Source: Calothrix sp. PCC 7507 (GTDB taxonomy: Bacteria; Cyanobacteriota; Cyanobacteriia; Cyanobacteriales; Nostocaceae). From it: a DNA stretch of 64,000 bases. This document shows positions 35,803 to 43,928 of the stretch, in pieces. Position 1 is the first letter of the stretch. Every line of letters starts with the position of its first letter. Below the pieces are notes generated by a model that was not told the origin of the DNA, did not search any database, and was given only the letters and a program-made list of their open reading frames with translations. The stretch lies in the NCBI RefSeq assembly GCF_000316575.1, contig NC_019682.1:6373501-6437500 (forward strand). The letters are read 5' to 3'. The translations under genes and the position numbers were made by a program.

Positions 35803-36309
35803 CTAGGGAAGATTCACACTTTTTCTTTCAAGGCGATTCTTGTGTTTTGTATAAGCAAAGCCACTAGCAATAATCATCACAAAGGCAGGAGCCGTAAGCC
35901 ATAACCAGAAACCAGGAAGTAACTTAATTAATAGAAGCTGACTATCAGGATTACTACCATTAGGTAACGGAAACCAATATGTTGAGATTGTGCCTGTAAA
36001 ACCTATGATAATTGAAGTCAAAGCAGAAGCTATTGAAAACTTGTATTTTTTCTGTACAAAAAATTTACAGGAATACCAATAAAGTGGATTAGCCAACCAG
36101 CCAATAGCCGGCGCTTGAAGAAATAACAATCCAAGTATTCCCCCAATTGTAGCTTCAACCCCCTTCATGATATAAGTTGAACCTGTGTGTATTGTCTTGG
36201 GTTCGATTATCTCAAAATTTAGTGCTGGCAAGCTAAGTGCCATTATATAAATAAATAAAGATATTCCTAATAAAAACAAGGGTTGTATTAAGAAAGATGC
36301 TTTTTTCAT
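35803..36309 (-). CDS. membrane protein, unknown function, 168 aa
   Basis: From MKKASFLIQPLFLLGISLFI; an upstream in-frame ATG at 36345 is weaker. Four hydrophobic stretches (about 8-30, 55-75, 90-115 and 135-155). The motif IGGILGLLFLQAPAIGWLAN and a conserved WYSCKFFVQKKYKFS loop are visible. No family is recognised. It sits between a DUF6544-like gene (95 bp upstream) and the cbpA gene, all on one strand. Confidence 0.7.
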   Translation of the reverse strand: MKKASFLIQPLFLLGISLFIYIMALSLPALNFEIIEPKTIHTGSTYIMKGVEATIGGILGLLFLQAPAIGWLANPLYWYSCKFFVQKKYKFSIASALTSIIIGFTGTISTYWFPLPNGSNPDSQLLLIKLLPGFWLWLTAPAFVMIIASGFAYTKHKNRLERKSVNLP

Positions 36310-36403
36310 TAGGTGGATTCTATACAGAGTTACTTGGCTATTCAAGATAAGATGAGAACAACATTAAAAGTGCAAATATGATGTTTATTTTGATTGGAGT
36401 CTA

Positions 36404-37252
36404 TCAAGACGCGAACTCATAGTGAATCTCTGTAATTCTTCCTTTAAAATAGAGCTGAGTGCCTTCTGGATACTCCCATCCCACCTCGCCTTCTAAGGGA
36501 ATAAGCATCCCATTACGAACTGAATATTCCCAAAATCGACCGACCCAAGGCATAGCAGTCAGCTTGTCACGATAACGAGCCTCAGCCCGACAAGTAGCGA
36601 TCGCCCCTTCAGCATTAAACTGAAATACGAGGGAGACAGTTGTTGCACCATCGGTCAAAGTAGCGCGAGCGGAGGTGTCATTAATTGCGTCCCATAGCAC
36701 ACCCTGACTGGGTAATAGGGCAGTGGGATACCAAGTAGTTTCAGCAAAGTACCGTAACAATTCACCTTGATTGTTTTCAGGCGCACCGTGCATTTTTGCA
36801 ACTGTAAAAAGACCAAGTAATGATGCGTGTAAGCTGCCTTCTCCTAAGAGATAGGTATCATGAACAAAGGCATTAACTCCTGGAGCCATCTGGATGCGTG
36901 CATCCCAATCAAAACCGAGGCGTTGAGTCATCACAAGTTGAGTGGCAGTAAACGGATTCCACTTGGCTTCCGTTTCATTCAGATTGAACTGTCCTTGCTG
37001 AGATAGCTTGACGACAGCCACAATTGGTTGTCCATCCTTGAGTACTGTCCGAAAAAATCGCTGTACGGGTTCTGGTAAGCCTTCGATTTCTTTTTGCTCA
37101 TAGATTTGGGGCTTAATTGTTTGCCGTCCATTTATTAATTTGGCTCGTAAGTTATCAGTGTTTGACTGCCAGCGATAGCTACCATAGATCGCAGCAAGTC
37201 TAAGGCAGACTATGATTAAAACACCAATAATTGACATCCATTTAATCCACAT
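36404..37252 (-). CDS. DUF6544/DUF6920-like membrane-anchored protein
   Basis: 282 residues: one N-terminal membrane helix (about 7-25), then a soluble beta-rich domain. Motifs LPEPVQRFFRTVLKDGQPIV, FNLNETEAKWNPFTATQ, FDWDARIQMAPGVNAFVHDT, LLRYFAETTWYPTALLPSQG and WVGRFWEYSVRNGMLIPLEG follow the pattern of a conserved family of unknown function that I recall under DUF6544/6920. It lacks a catalytic signature. Size is normal for the family. Confidence 0.72.
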   Translation of the reverse strand: MWIKWMSIIGVLIIVCLRLAAIYGSYRWQSNTDNLRAKLINGRQTIKPQIYEQKEIEGLPEPVQRFFRTVLKDGQPIVAVVKLSQQGQFNLNETEAKWNPFTATQLVMTQRLGFDWDARIQMAPGVNAFVHDTYLLGEGSLHASLLGLFTVAKMHGAPENNQGELLRYFAETTWYPTALLPSQGVLWDAINDTSARATLTDGATTVSLVFQFNAEGAIATCRAEARYRDKLTAMPWVGRFWEYSVRNGMLIPLEGEVGWEYPEGTQLYFKGRITEIHYEFAS

Positions 37253-37270
37253 GATACTTACCTATATTTG

Positions 37271-37480
37271 TTAATTCAGAAGTTGATAAATTGTGATGAT
37301 TGAAATAATCACTACAATAGATGTATAGATCAGCATTGTGTACTGGGATAACCAATTGGGAAGATAAATTGCAAAATTGTCTTTTGTAGAGTTTGAATAT
37401 TTACGAGCCATCAAAGTTAATGGGCATTGAAGTTTGAAAGTTAACAGAGTCAGCCCTTCTATAAATACAAATCCATTTGC
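37271..37480 (-). pseudogene. C-terminal fragment of a small membrane protein
   Basis: Reading to a TAA at 37271-37273, the sequence gives FVFIEGLTLLTFKLQCPLTL, MARKYSNSTKDNFAIYLPNW and a final helix (IYTSIVVIISIITIYQLL). It looks like the second half of a 100-residue membrane protein (CPLTxxARxYS motif). Its N-terminus is replaced by the DUF6064-like start in another frame. Confidence 0.6.
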
Positions 37481-37563
37481 ATCGGAAATATAGTTTGATT
37501 GTATTTCTCAAAAACCTGAAAAACCTGTTCGGTAGTCAAAGGAATTTTAAGTAACTTTCTCAT
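37459..37563 (-). pseudogene. DUF6064-like N-terminal fragment
   Basis: MRKLLKIPLTTEQVFQVFEK, then YNQTIFPMQMDLYL and a TAG. LPxTxEQxFxVFxxYNxxIxPMQ is the N-terminal pattern I recall for DUF6064 membrane proteins (about 230 residues when complete). Everything after residue 34 is missing because of a deletion that joined it to another gene's tail. Confidence 0.6.
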
Positions 37564-37657
37564 GTTTTCTTCGCAGTTAGCTGTTTACAATTTCCCTTGC
37601 ATAGCAGCAGTCCACCTAATACTGTTGAGGTTGACATCTGCCAGATATAAACTACTC

Positions 37658-38158
37658 TTACTCTTGATCAAAATGGAGCGCTCTCTTTTTCGGCGTTTCT
37701 ACAAGTACTGATATCACGAGTAAACTTAGCCCAATAATTTTGATCAAGGCGTTAATTGCGTGTGTATACTCCCATTGATTTCTATACCGCATCCAATCTT
37801 GTGGAATGGGATTCGTCAACCATTTGGCGAATTCAGCATTCATTGGCGTAACAAATATTATCCAACTCACAAATGCAAGTACCAAAAAAATTACTCCGCC
37901 CAAAGTCCAGTAGAAACTTGAACCACGTTTGCGAACAAGAAATACCAACACAATTGCCGTCAGAATTGCTGTAATTTCAAAAGCTGCGCCGACTGAGCCA
38001 AACAACTTATAAACATTTTCAAAAACCGTTACTTTAACCCATAGTTGTTGGTCAAACTGCATTCTTTGCGGCAACTCTAGCAAATGGGTCATAGACAAAC
38101 TGAGGCTAAACGAAGCCAGCATAAGTGTTATGAATCGCCAAGCCCGTATGAATGTCAT
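37658..38158 (-). CDS. DUF1772-like small membrane protein
   Basis: 166 residues with four helices (about 5-25, 55-77, 84-105 and 138-155). The pattern HLLELPQRMQFDQQLWVKVT, ending TPMNAEFAKWL and WEYTHAINALIKI, resembles DUF1772 (anthrone oxygenase-like) proteins, where TPxN and a late H..R/N stretch are conserved. Function unknown. Flanked on one side by the DUF6064 remnant, on the other by a GIN-domain lipoprotein 196 bp away. Confidence 0.65.
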   Translation of the reverse strand: MTFIRAWRFITLMLASFSLSLSMTHLLELPQRMQFDQQLWVKVTVFENVYKLFGSVGAAFEITAILTAIVLVFLVRKRGSSFYWTLGGVIFLVLAFVSWIIFVTPMNAEFAKWLTNPIPQDWMRYRNQWEYTHAINALIKIIGLSLLVISVLVETPKKRALHFDQE

Positions 38159-38353
38159 TTGATTACCCTTGTGCAGAGACGATTAATGGGAACATTGATA
38201 AAATTCAGTACCCTTTTAATATTTGAGTTAACAACTTTAACTTCTGGCATTACTGTGACGGGTGTTTGTTCTATTTCCTGAATGAATTGATTGAATACGA
38301 TATGAAACGTAACGGTTGATGTACGAGTGAAACTTTATGGTTTTTGATAAAAA

Positions 38354-39016
38354 CTACCGTTTCTTGACTGATCCCACCCCTTTCACGGATTCCCGAACTT
38401 GGGGAGAACCAATATACTCTACTGACCCCACGCCAGATACAGTCGCGTCTAACCGATCGCTCACATTGACCACCGCACTCCCCACGCCGCTATGGCGAAC
38501 CGTAGCCTGTTTAGTCTTGAATTCCTCGCCCTTAAAGCTTCCGACCCCAGAAAGGCTAAGGTCTAGTACATCAGCGCTTCCTGCGATCGTCATACTACCC
38601 ACGCCATCAAGGGAAACTGATAACTGTTTGCCTTGAATACCCTTGGCTTCAATACTGCCGACACCATCTAAGTTTAAGCTTTGCAGACTCTTGACCTGCA
38701 AAGCAAACTCAATAGGCTTGGTCGGAGCGAAAGAGGAATCATTTACAATGCCGAGATACAGAATGCGATCTGTCACGCGACTCTCTAAAAGCGGAAGGAT
38801 GTTGTCTTCAGCGCTAATAGTCAGGGACTCTTTTCCCGTCTGCTGCACCTTGACCCTACCCACAGATTTAAAGGAGATGGATGAAAATCCAGCCACTTCT
38901 CTAGATTCAGTTTTGACGATTCCAGATCCTCTGAGCTTACCCAAGTTCAAAGAGCAGCCTGCAAACAGACTCAAAGCTGCCAAACACGCAGCCAAACCGT
39001 ATAGCTTTGATCTCAT
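38354..39016 (-). CDS. GIN-domain (DUF2807) lipoprotein
   Basis: About 220 residues from MRSKLYGLAACLAALSLFAG; the next residue is Cys, so this is a lipobox (LFAGC). AGGG lies six bases before this ATG; starts at 39031 or 39058 are also in frame. The mature domain is a repetitive beta-helix-like head GIN domain with iterated GVGS motifs (LDGVGSIEAKG, LDGVGSMTIAG, LSGVGSFKGEE, HSGVGSAVVNV, VSGVGSVEYIG), one per 20 or so residues. Such proteins are envelope-associated with unknown role, often near stress genes. Confidence 0.87.
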   Translation of the reverse strand: MRSKLYGLAACLAALSLFAGCSLNLGKLRGSGIVKTESREVAGFSSISFKSVGRVKVQQTGKESLTISAEDNILPLLESRVTDRILYLGIVNDSSFAPTKPIEFALQVKSLQSLNLDGVGSIEAKGIQGKQLSVSLDGVGSMTIAGSADVLDLSLSGVGSFKGEEFKTKQATVRHSGVGSAVVNVSDRLDATVSGVGSVEYIGSPQVRESVKGVGSVKKR

Positions 39017-39035
39017 TGTTTCCCTATTCATACAA

Positions 39036-40145
39036 TCATTTCCGTATAAACCAATCAACGGGGCGGCGTAGTGAAACTGGCGACGGATAATTTTTTATAT
39101 AACCCGATCGCAATATAAATTGAATATTTTCGCTAATCCCAATTGATTGATTTAGAGTTTGTCTCGTTGAGGCTTCTTCTAATATCTGAGTCATCGGATG
39201 AATCGCAATACTCTTTTCCCGCACTTTCAGGAAAAGTCTTTGCATTCGTCTGCCAGTTTCCAGCAGTGTCGCCACCGAATTGTCTTTACTAGTAATGAGA
39301 ATCCAACCAGCCGATTCCGACACTTCCTGTTTAATTTTATCAAGCCCTGTCTCTCGGAAATCTTTTTTCATCACATTATTTTTACTGTAAAAGTTTCGCA
39401 CCACCCAGCCAGAAAATCCTTCTATTTCCATGCTTGCCGTTGTCAGCCCGTCACGATATTTCTCAGCATCCTTACTAGAGAATCTGATCCAGTCGGCTAA
39501 TTCTTGCTGCGCTGGGTTGCGATCGGATTGAAGGCGGTTAGCAACGATAGTTTGTTCGTTTATAAATTGACTTTCTTTACTGGTGACAGGTAGATAATGA
39601 ATAAATTCCGAATTAAGAAGATATTTGATATCTTCTGGTTTCAGCACATTACTTAAAAAATCAGAACGAACAGTGCGGCGATTTTTTATTTTTGCGATGT
39701 CAAAAGCATTTTTTAACTCTTTTTTTTTCAATTTTACTTCCATCACCCGTTCGTCCTGATTAGTCTTAGCTAGCAAATTCCAATTGCAGCCGTAGCCAAA
39801 AAAACTAGCGGCATATTCCAGATTTTGAATAAAAGTACCGATTGATAAAATCGTTTCTCTCTGAGTCGGGTCAACGGCAGGTAGCCATTTACTTTTATCG
39901 TTGCCGATAATCCAGTGATAAGGTTCGACATATTGAACAAACCACGGCTGCGTATTGTGTCCACTCGGCGCGAGGGAGGCGAGAAACAGAATTTCTTTTT
40001 CATCCGGTTTGAGAGTTTTTTTGTTATCGTTTGCTGGTTTTATATCCGTCCTTAAAAGGTTCCTTTTATCACTCAACAAATAAGATGTTGTCACAGTTGC
40101 AATTATTGTTCCTCCTGCAATACTGATAAAATTTTTCCTGTTCAT
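39036..40145 (-). CDS. Acg-family FMN-binding (nitroreductase-like) protein
   Basis: 369 residues, an exported or anchored N-terminus (MNRKNFISIAGGTIIATVTT), then a nitroreductase-like core: LASLAPSGHNTQPWFVQYVE (the SxHNxQPW flavin motif), IGTFIQNLEYAASFFGY, the RRTVRSDF motif and GWILITSKDNSVATLLETGR. This matches the Acg family, in which the protein sequesters FMN; in mycobacteria it belongs to the dormancy regulon. It is 31 bp downstream of the pyruvate kinase gene, same strand. Confidence 0.85.
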   Translation of the reverse strand: MNRKNFISIAGGTIIATVTTSYLLSDKRNLLRTDIKPANDNKKTLKPDEKEILFLASLAPSGHNTQPWFVQYVEPYHWIIGNDKSKWLPAVDPTQRETILSIGTFIQNLEYAASFFGYGCNWNLLAKTNQDERVMEVKLKKKELKNAFDIAKIKNRRTVRSDFLSNVLKPEDIKYLLNSEFIHYLPVTSKESQFINEQTIVANRLQSDRNPAQQELADWIRFSSKDAEKYRDGLTTASMEIEGFSGWVVRNFYSKNNVMKKDFRETGLDKIKQEVSESAGWILITSKDNSVATLLETGRRMQRLFLKVREKSIAIHPMTQILEEASTRQTLNQSIGISENIQFILRSGYIKNYPSPVSLRRPVDWFIRK

Positions 40146-40176
40146 AACACTTGTAATTGAGGGTAAGTTAAAAAAA

Positions 40177-41772
40177 TTACCACGAATGGAGCGCCCGCAA
40201 CTGTGGCGTTTTTTTCAATTGATGGGCTTCCATGCGTGTGAGAACATCATCTAAAATGGCGATCGCTTCGGCAATAAACGGCCCTTTATTTAACATCACA
40301 CACTCAGCCCGTTCAGCCATTGCAGCATCCGTCATCTCTCCCCGCGAAGGTGTGCCATCTTTTACCAAACTCTCTAGTACTTGGGTTGCCCAAATAACAG
40401 GAACATGAGCCGCTTCGCAAATCCAGAGAATTTCTTCTTGGATCTCTGTTAAACGCTGGTATCCAATTTCAACTGCTAAATCACCTCTGGCAATCATCAC
40501 ACCAAATGATTGCTTACCTGCGGCATAGATGATTAATTCTGGCAGATTAGAAACAGCGATCGCGGTTTCAATTTTTGCCACGATCGCCGGTCGGGTTAGC
40601 CGTCCCTCAAAGCGCTTGTCCAATTCTTGTTGGAGTAACTCAATATCGGCAGATCGTTGCACAAAAGAGTAGCCAATAATATCTGCGTGGATGGCAACAA
40701 AATCCAAGTCGGATAAATCTTTTTCAGTCAGTGGACTAAGAGGTAACACTGTATTTGGGAAATTCAACCCCTTTTCAGGTTTGAGTTTAACTCCTTTGGG
40801 ACTGGCATGAGTCACTTGTAGTAAAAGTCCCGTTTGTCCATTGGCTACTGAGTACTGGGTATCAACTACACAAGTCCGAATCTTGCCATCATCGATATAT
40901 ACGAGGGTGTCAACCGTTAACAAATCGAGAATTTCGGGAACTGTACAGCAAGTCTGGAAATAGTCTACAGGTGATGTACCTGCTTTACTTCCGAGTTCCG
41001 GCTCACACCGCGACAGCAGGATATGATCTCCTTTAAATACCCGTTTTTTATCAAGTGGTGCAAGTACCTGTCCCGTGCGGATTTTCACACCAGCTAAATC
41101 CATCATAACTTTACAAGGCGTTCCTGTTTCCTGTTCCCCTCGACGGATATGGTCGATCATCCTCCCCCAAGCTTTGGTTGTATCGTGGGCGCAGTTAATT
41201 CGCACACAGTTTGCGCCGCGTTGTATAATTTCTCGCACCATCTCATAGTTAGTGGCGGCCTCGGTGGGTAGTGTTACCATAATCCTGACCCGACGCTGGG
41301 GTGGGGAGTGACCAAACAATTCTTCGGTATGCTGTTGTAGTAGGCGATCGCCTTCAAAAAAGAACTCGATGGGTGGACGGTTGAGGTGCTGGGCAGACTC
41401 AGAGCCGCAAATGACTTCCAAGGTGGCAATGACAGCATCAAGATTGGGCATCACCCGTCCTTCAATCCGTCCTAATGAGGATAAGCCCCAAGGCATAAGT
41501 GCAGCTTGGAGGGAGCGGAGATCATGCCGACGTAAAGCTAGATATTCAGCTAAATTCAAGGCACTAGAAAGAAACTCAGTGCGATGAATGTGCAATTTCC
41601 ATTCGTTAAAGGTGACTTGTCCTTCGCTTTCAACAGTCTGGCGAAGTTCTTGCAGAGTCGATAGTAAATTCTGTGGACTTGATAGATTCAGAAGTGTGCC
41701 AAACGGCTGAATTTCTTGACCATGCTGATTGCTTTCTGTCTTAGCGTTCGAGTTTGAAGTTTTAAGCTGCAT
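40177..41772 (-). CDS. atypical pyruvate kinase
   Basis: 531 residues. A helical N-terminal extension of about 165 residues precedes the kinase barrel, which begins RRVRIMVTLPTEAATNYEMV. Kinase features: substrate loop CVRINCAHDTTKAWGRM (canonical RLNFSHG changed), MDLAGVKIRTG, the K-I-E site (AIVAKIETAIAVSNL), MIARGDLAVEIG and VIWATQVLESL. The chain ends soon after CVMLNKGPFIAEAIAILDDV, so the C-terminal allosteric domain is missing. This is a recognisable but divergent class; glycolytic activity cannot be assumed. The neighbours are stress genes, not glycolysis genes. Confidence 0.85.
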   Translation of the reverse strand: MQLKTSNSNAKTESNQHGQEIQPFGTLLNLSSPQNLLSTLQELRQTVESEGQVTFNEWKLHIHRTEFLSSALNLAEYLALRRHDLRSLQAALMPWGLSSLGRIEGRVMPNLDAVIATLEVICGSESAQHLNRPPIEFFFEGDRLLQQHTEELFGHSPPQRRVRIMVTLPTEAATNYEMVREIIQRGANCVRINCAHDTTKAWGRMIDHIRRGEQETGTPCKVMMDLAGVKIRTGQVLAPLDKKRVFKGDHILLSRCEPELGSKAGTSPVDYFQTCCTVPEILDLLTVDTLVYIDDGKIRTCVVDTQYSVANGQTGLLLQVTHASPKGVKLKPEKGLNFPNTVLPLSPLTEKDLSDLDFVAIHADIIGYSFVQRSADIELLQQELDKRFEGRLTRPAIVAKIETAIAVSNLPELIIYAAGKQSFGVMIARGDLAVEIGYQRLTEIQEEILWICEAAHVPVIWATQVLESLVKDGTPSRGEMTDAAMAERAECVMLNKGPFIAEAIAILDDVLTRMEAHQLKKTPQLRALHSW

Positions 41773-41807
41773 TAAAGTTTTTCCCTATTATTTTTTGGTT
41801 CAAAGAA

Positions 41808-41960
41808 AAGCCCTGGCGACTAGAAGTCGCGGCTACACAGGCAAAACCTGCCGACCCAGGTTAAAAATCCTTAATTTTTTCTTAGTCCACGGAGGCGGTC
41901 ACTGAGCTTGTCGAAGTGTGGACTTTGTTTGTGTAGCCGCGAATTCCATTCGCCCAGGCT
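41808..41960. repeat. CGGCTACACAGGCAAAACC-type dispersed repeat, overlapping the hdeD end
   Basis: The outer arms GTCGCGGCTACACAGGCAAA and TGTGTAGCCGCGAATTCCAT form an inverted pair; the same sequence type is at 6648-6780. A second motif (GAGCTTGTCGAAGTG) is nested inside. The right end supplies the last codons of the HdeD-like gene. Confidence 0.65.
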
Positions 41961-42516
41961 TTCCTGAATGCAGAGTTAGCATCCAAACTCCATCGAACAA
42001 AAGATTGATGCCAATGAAAGTGCCAATCAGCCAAGTTGCGTTAAATGGAAAGTTAGACCAAATGAAAATACCGAAAATAATGCCGATGATTCCGCTTACA
42101 AGCATTAATCCCCAGTTAGATGAAATCCGGCGCATTTGAAATGCGATCGCCACTTGAATCACGCCTTGCACAAAAATGGTAATACCCAACACCAATGTCA
42201 GGGCAAGCACCCCTTCAAAGGGATTTGCCACCACGAGAATTCCAGATAGGAGATACAAAAGACCTAGAATCAGCTTCTCGACAACTTTACCTGCACCTCT
42301 TGATTGAAAGGCATAAACAATTTGAGTAATTCCAGCAAAGATAAATATCCAGCCAAACAGTAAGGTTGAAGCAACGCTGGCAAAGAAAGGAAATGCGATT
42401 GCAATGATGCCCAACACGATCATGAGAATAGCGATGCCTACGGCTACCAAGGGTATCGCGGTTGTCCACCCAGAACTAACAACTTGTTCATCAATTTCCG
42501 GCTCAATAACTCTCAT
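41899..42516 (-). CDS. HdeD family acid-resistance membrane protein
   Basis: About 205 residues from MRVIEPEIDEQVVSSGW; AGGAG stands six bases before this ATG and runs into the earlier in-frame ATG at 42522. Six membrane helices occur as pairs (VGIAILMIVLGIIAIAFPFF; LLFGWIFIFAGITQIVYAFQ; LGLLYLLSGILVVANPFEGV; ALTLVLGITIFVQGVIQVAI; MLVSGIIGIIFGIFIWSNFP; LIGTFIGINLLFDGVWML). The last 20 residues (PGRMEFAATQTKSTLRQAQ) come from a dispersed repeat (41808-41960), so the C-terminus is probably not native. HdeD is a stress-related membrane protein. Confidence 0.9.
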   Translation of the reverse strand: MRVIEPEIDEQVVSSGWTTAIPLVAVGIAILMIVLGIIAIAFPFFASVASTLLFGWIFIFAGITQIVYAFQSRGAGKVVEKLILGLLYLLSGILVVANPFEGVLALTLVLGITIFVQGVIQVAIAFQMRRISSNWGLMLVSGIIGIIFGIFIWSNFPFNATWLIGTFIGINLLFDGVWMLTLHSGKPGRMEFAATQTKSTLRQAQ

Positions 42517-42554
42517 GTTCATCTCCTTTTAAATTTAATAAAAAATTTGATTGA

Positions 42555-43829
42555 TCAATGTTGTACAAATTGTGGTAGTGATTTAGGATTTGTGATATCA
42601 ATCGAGCCTTGGCTTAACCCAACCAGTTGAGCAACTCGAAAAGCAGAAGTTATAGCTCCTTCATGCAAGCCATCACCAAGATAGGCTCCTGCATGGTAGG
42701 TGTTGTTCTCGCCATTAGTGGCAATTACTTCATCTCGGTATTGAAAAGATTCAGTGGTATATAACGGGGTGTGATGTTCCTGAATGTGAATGAGGCGATC
42801 GCTAGCAATCAACTCCTCTAGTTGGAACGATAAAAAATAATTTGGTGGCGATGAGATGTCACAAATCTGATTCAGGCAACTGTTATAACCCCATCGGCTT
42901 TTTGCCTGAAAAAAATCAAATTCTGAGGGTTGTTTAATGCCATAGCGGTTGTATATGGAACTATCTGTATGCAGTAAGGTAGTGGCATAATTCGCTTTCC
43001 AGGCAGAAAACCGTTTGATTTCGGCATCGGTTGGATCTGCTAACAGCGCCATTACTTGGTCGGGTGGGGTAGCAAATACGACTTTATCAAACTCCTGAAT
43101 TTCACCTGTCCTTCGCACAATTTTCACAGCATCCGAACTTCTGGAAATCCAGTCAATATCTGCATTCAGCAAAACCTCACCCTGGAATCGCGCCAGAATT
43201 TTTTCAATGTAAGAATACACACCGCCTTTAACCCTAAGCCAATGGACTGCGACATCGTTGCGTAAAACAGGCATAGCTAATTCTGCCGGAAAATCATCAA
43301 TCAGTTCCAACGGCATCGAATAGCTATACATGACTAGCAATTTTAGCCAAGTATTGCGAGTACAGGCGCGTTTCAAGTATTGCGACAAAGGCTGATTGTA
43401 AAAATCTTGCAGGTGAGCAAATTTTATTCTTAGCCATAATCCAGCAGAACGGGCATAGAGGGTATCGAGGCGTAAATATTCAATTAGGCGGCGAATACCT
43501 GTGAAGTTTTTCTGGATTGTGACTCCTGATAAAAAGTGGCTGCCATTTTTGAAAAACATCGCTGAACCCATATTCACAGGTTCTAATTCCACTCCTAACT
43601 CTTCCATGAGGGCGATGAAGTTATGGAACACAGTCGGAAATTCCAGCACTCCATTTTCCAAAATTTCATTACAATCGGATTGGTTCGGCTGAACGTTCTT
43701 GTTCAGTGTCCGAATATGTCCACCTAAAGTAGATTGCCGTTCAAACACAGTGACGTGATGCCCTTGTTTATCGAGTAGGTAAGCTGTCACCATGCCACTG
43801 GCTCCCCCCCCAACGATCGCAATTCTCAT
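42555..43829 (-). CDS. FAD-dependent amine oxidase-like protein
   Basis: 424 residues. The N-terminal Rossmann motif MRIAIVGGGASGMVTAYLLD (GxGxxG), then HVTVFERQSTLGGHIRTL, KVVFATPPDQVMALL and the C-terminal FAD loop NTYHAGAYLGDGLHEGAITS. In many bacteria such proteins accompany cyclopropane fatty-acid synthase genes and act on lipid chains. Here the neighbour, 99 bp upstream on the same strand, is a phytoene-desaturase-like oxidoreductase, and an oleate-hydratase remnant lies further up, so lipid or fatty-acid chemistry is inferred. Confidence 0.8.
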   Translation of the reverse strand: MRIAIVGGGASGMVTAYLLDKQGHHVTVFERQSTLGGHIRTLNKNVQPNQSDCNEILENGVLEFPTVFHNFIALMEELGVELEPVNMGSAMFFKNGSHFLSGVTIQKNFTGIRRLIEYLRLDTLYARSAGLWLRIKFAHLQDFYNQPLSQYLKRACTRNTWLKLLVMYSYSMPLELIDDFPAELAMPVLRNDVAVHWLRVKGGVYSYIEKILARFQGEVLLNADIDWISRSSDAVKIVRRTGEIQEFDKVVFATPPDQVMALLADPTDAEIKRFSAWKANYATTLLHTDSSIYNRYGIKQPSEFDFFQAKSRWGYNSCLNQICDISSPPNYFLSFQLEELIASDRLIHIQEHHTPLYTTESFQYRDEVIATNGENNTYHAGAYLGDGLHEGAITSAFRVAQLVGLSQGSIDITNPKSLPQFVQH

Positions 43830-43873
43830 GATTTACCTCTTAATTAATAGATAAAGTGCGTAGTGTGGTGTTC

Positions 43874-43906
43874 AGATCCCCGACTTCTTAAAGAAGTCGG
43901 GGATCT
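43874..43906. terminator. perfect palindrome between the two FAD oxidoreductase genes
   Basis: AGATCCCCGACTTCTT, one A, then AAGAAGTCGGGGATCT: 16-bp arms with a one-base centre. It shares its arms with 15259-15322 and may act as a terminator or as an mRNA-stabilising hairpin in the spacer. Confidence 0.6.
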
Positions 43907-43928
43907 AGCAACCCCAGCCTTTTTAGCC

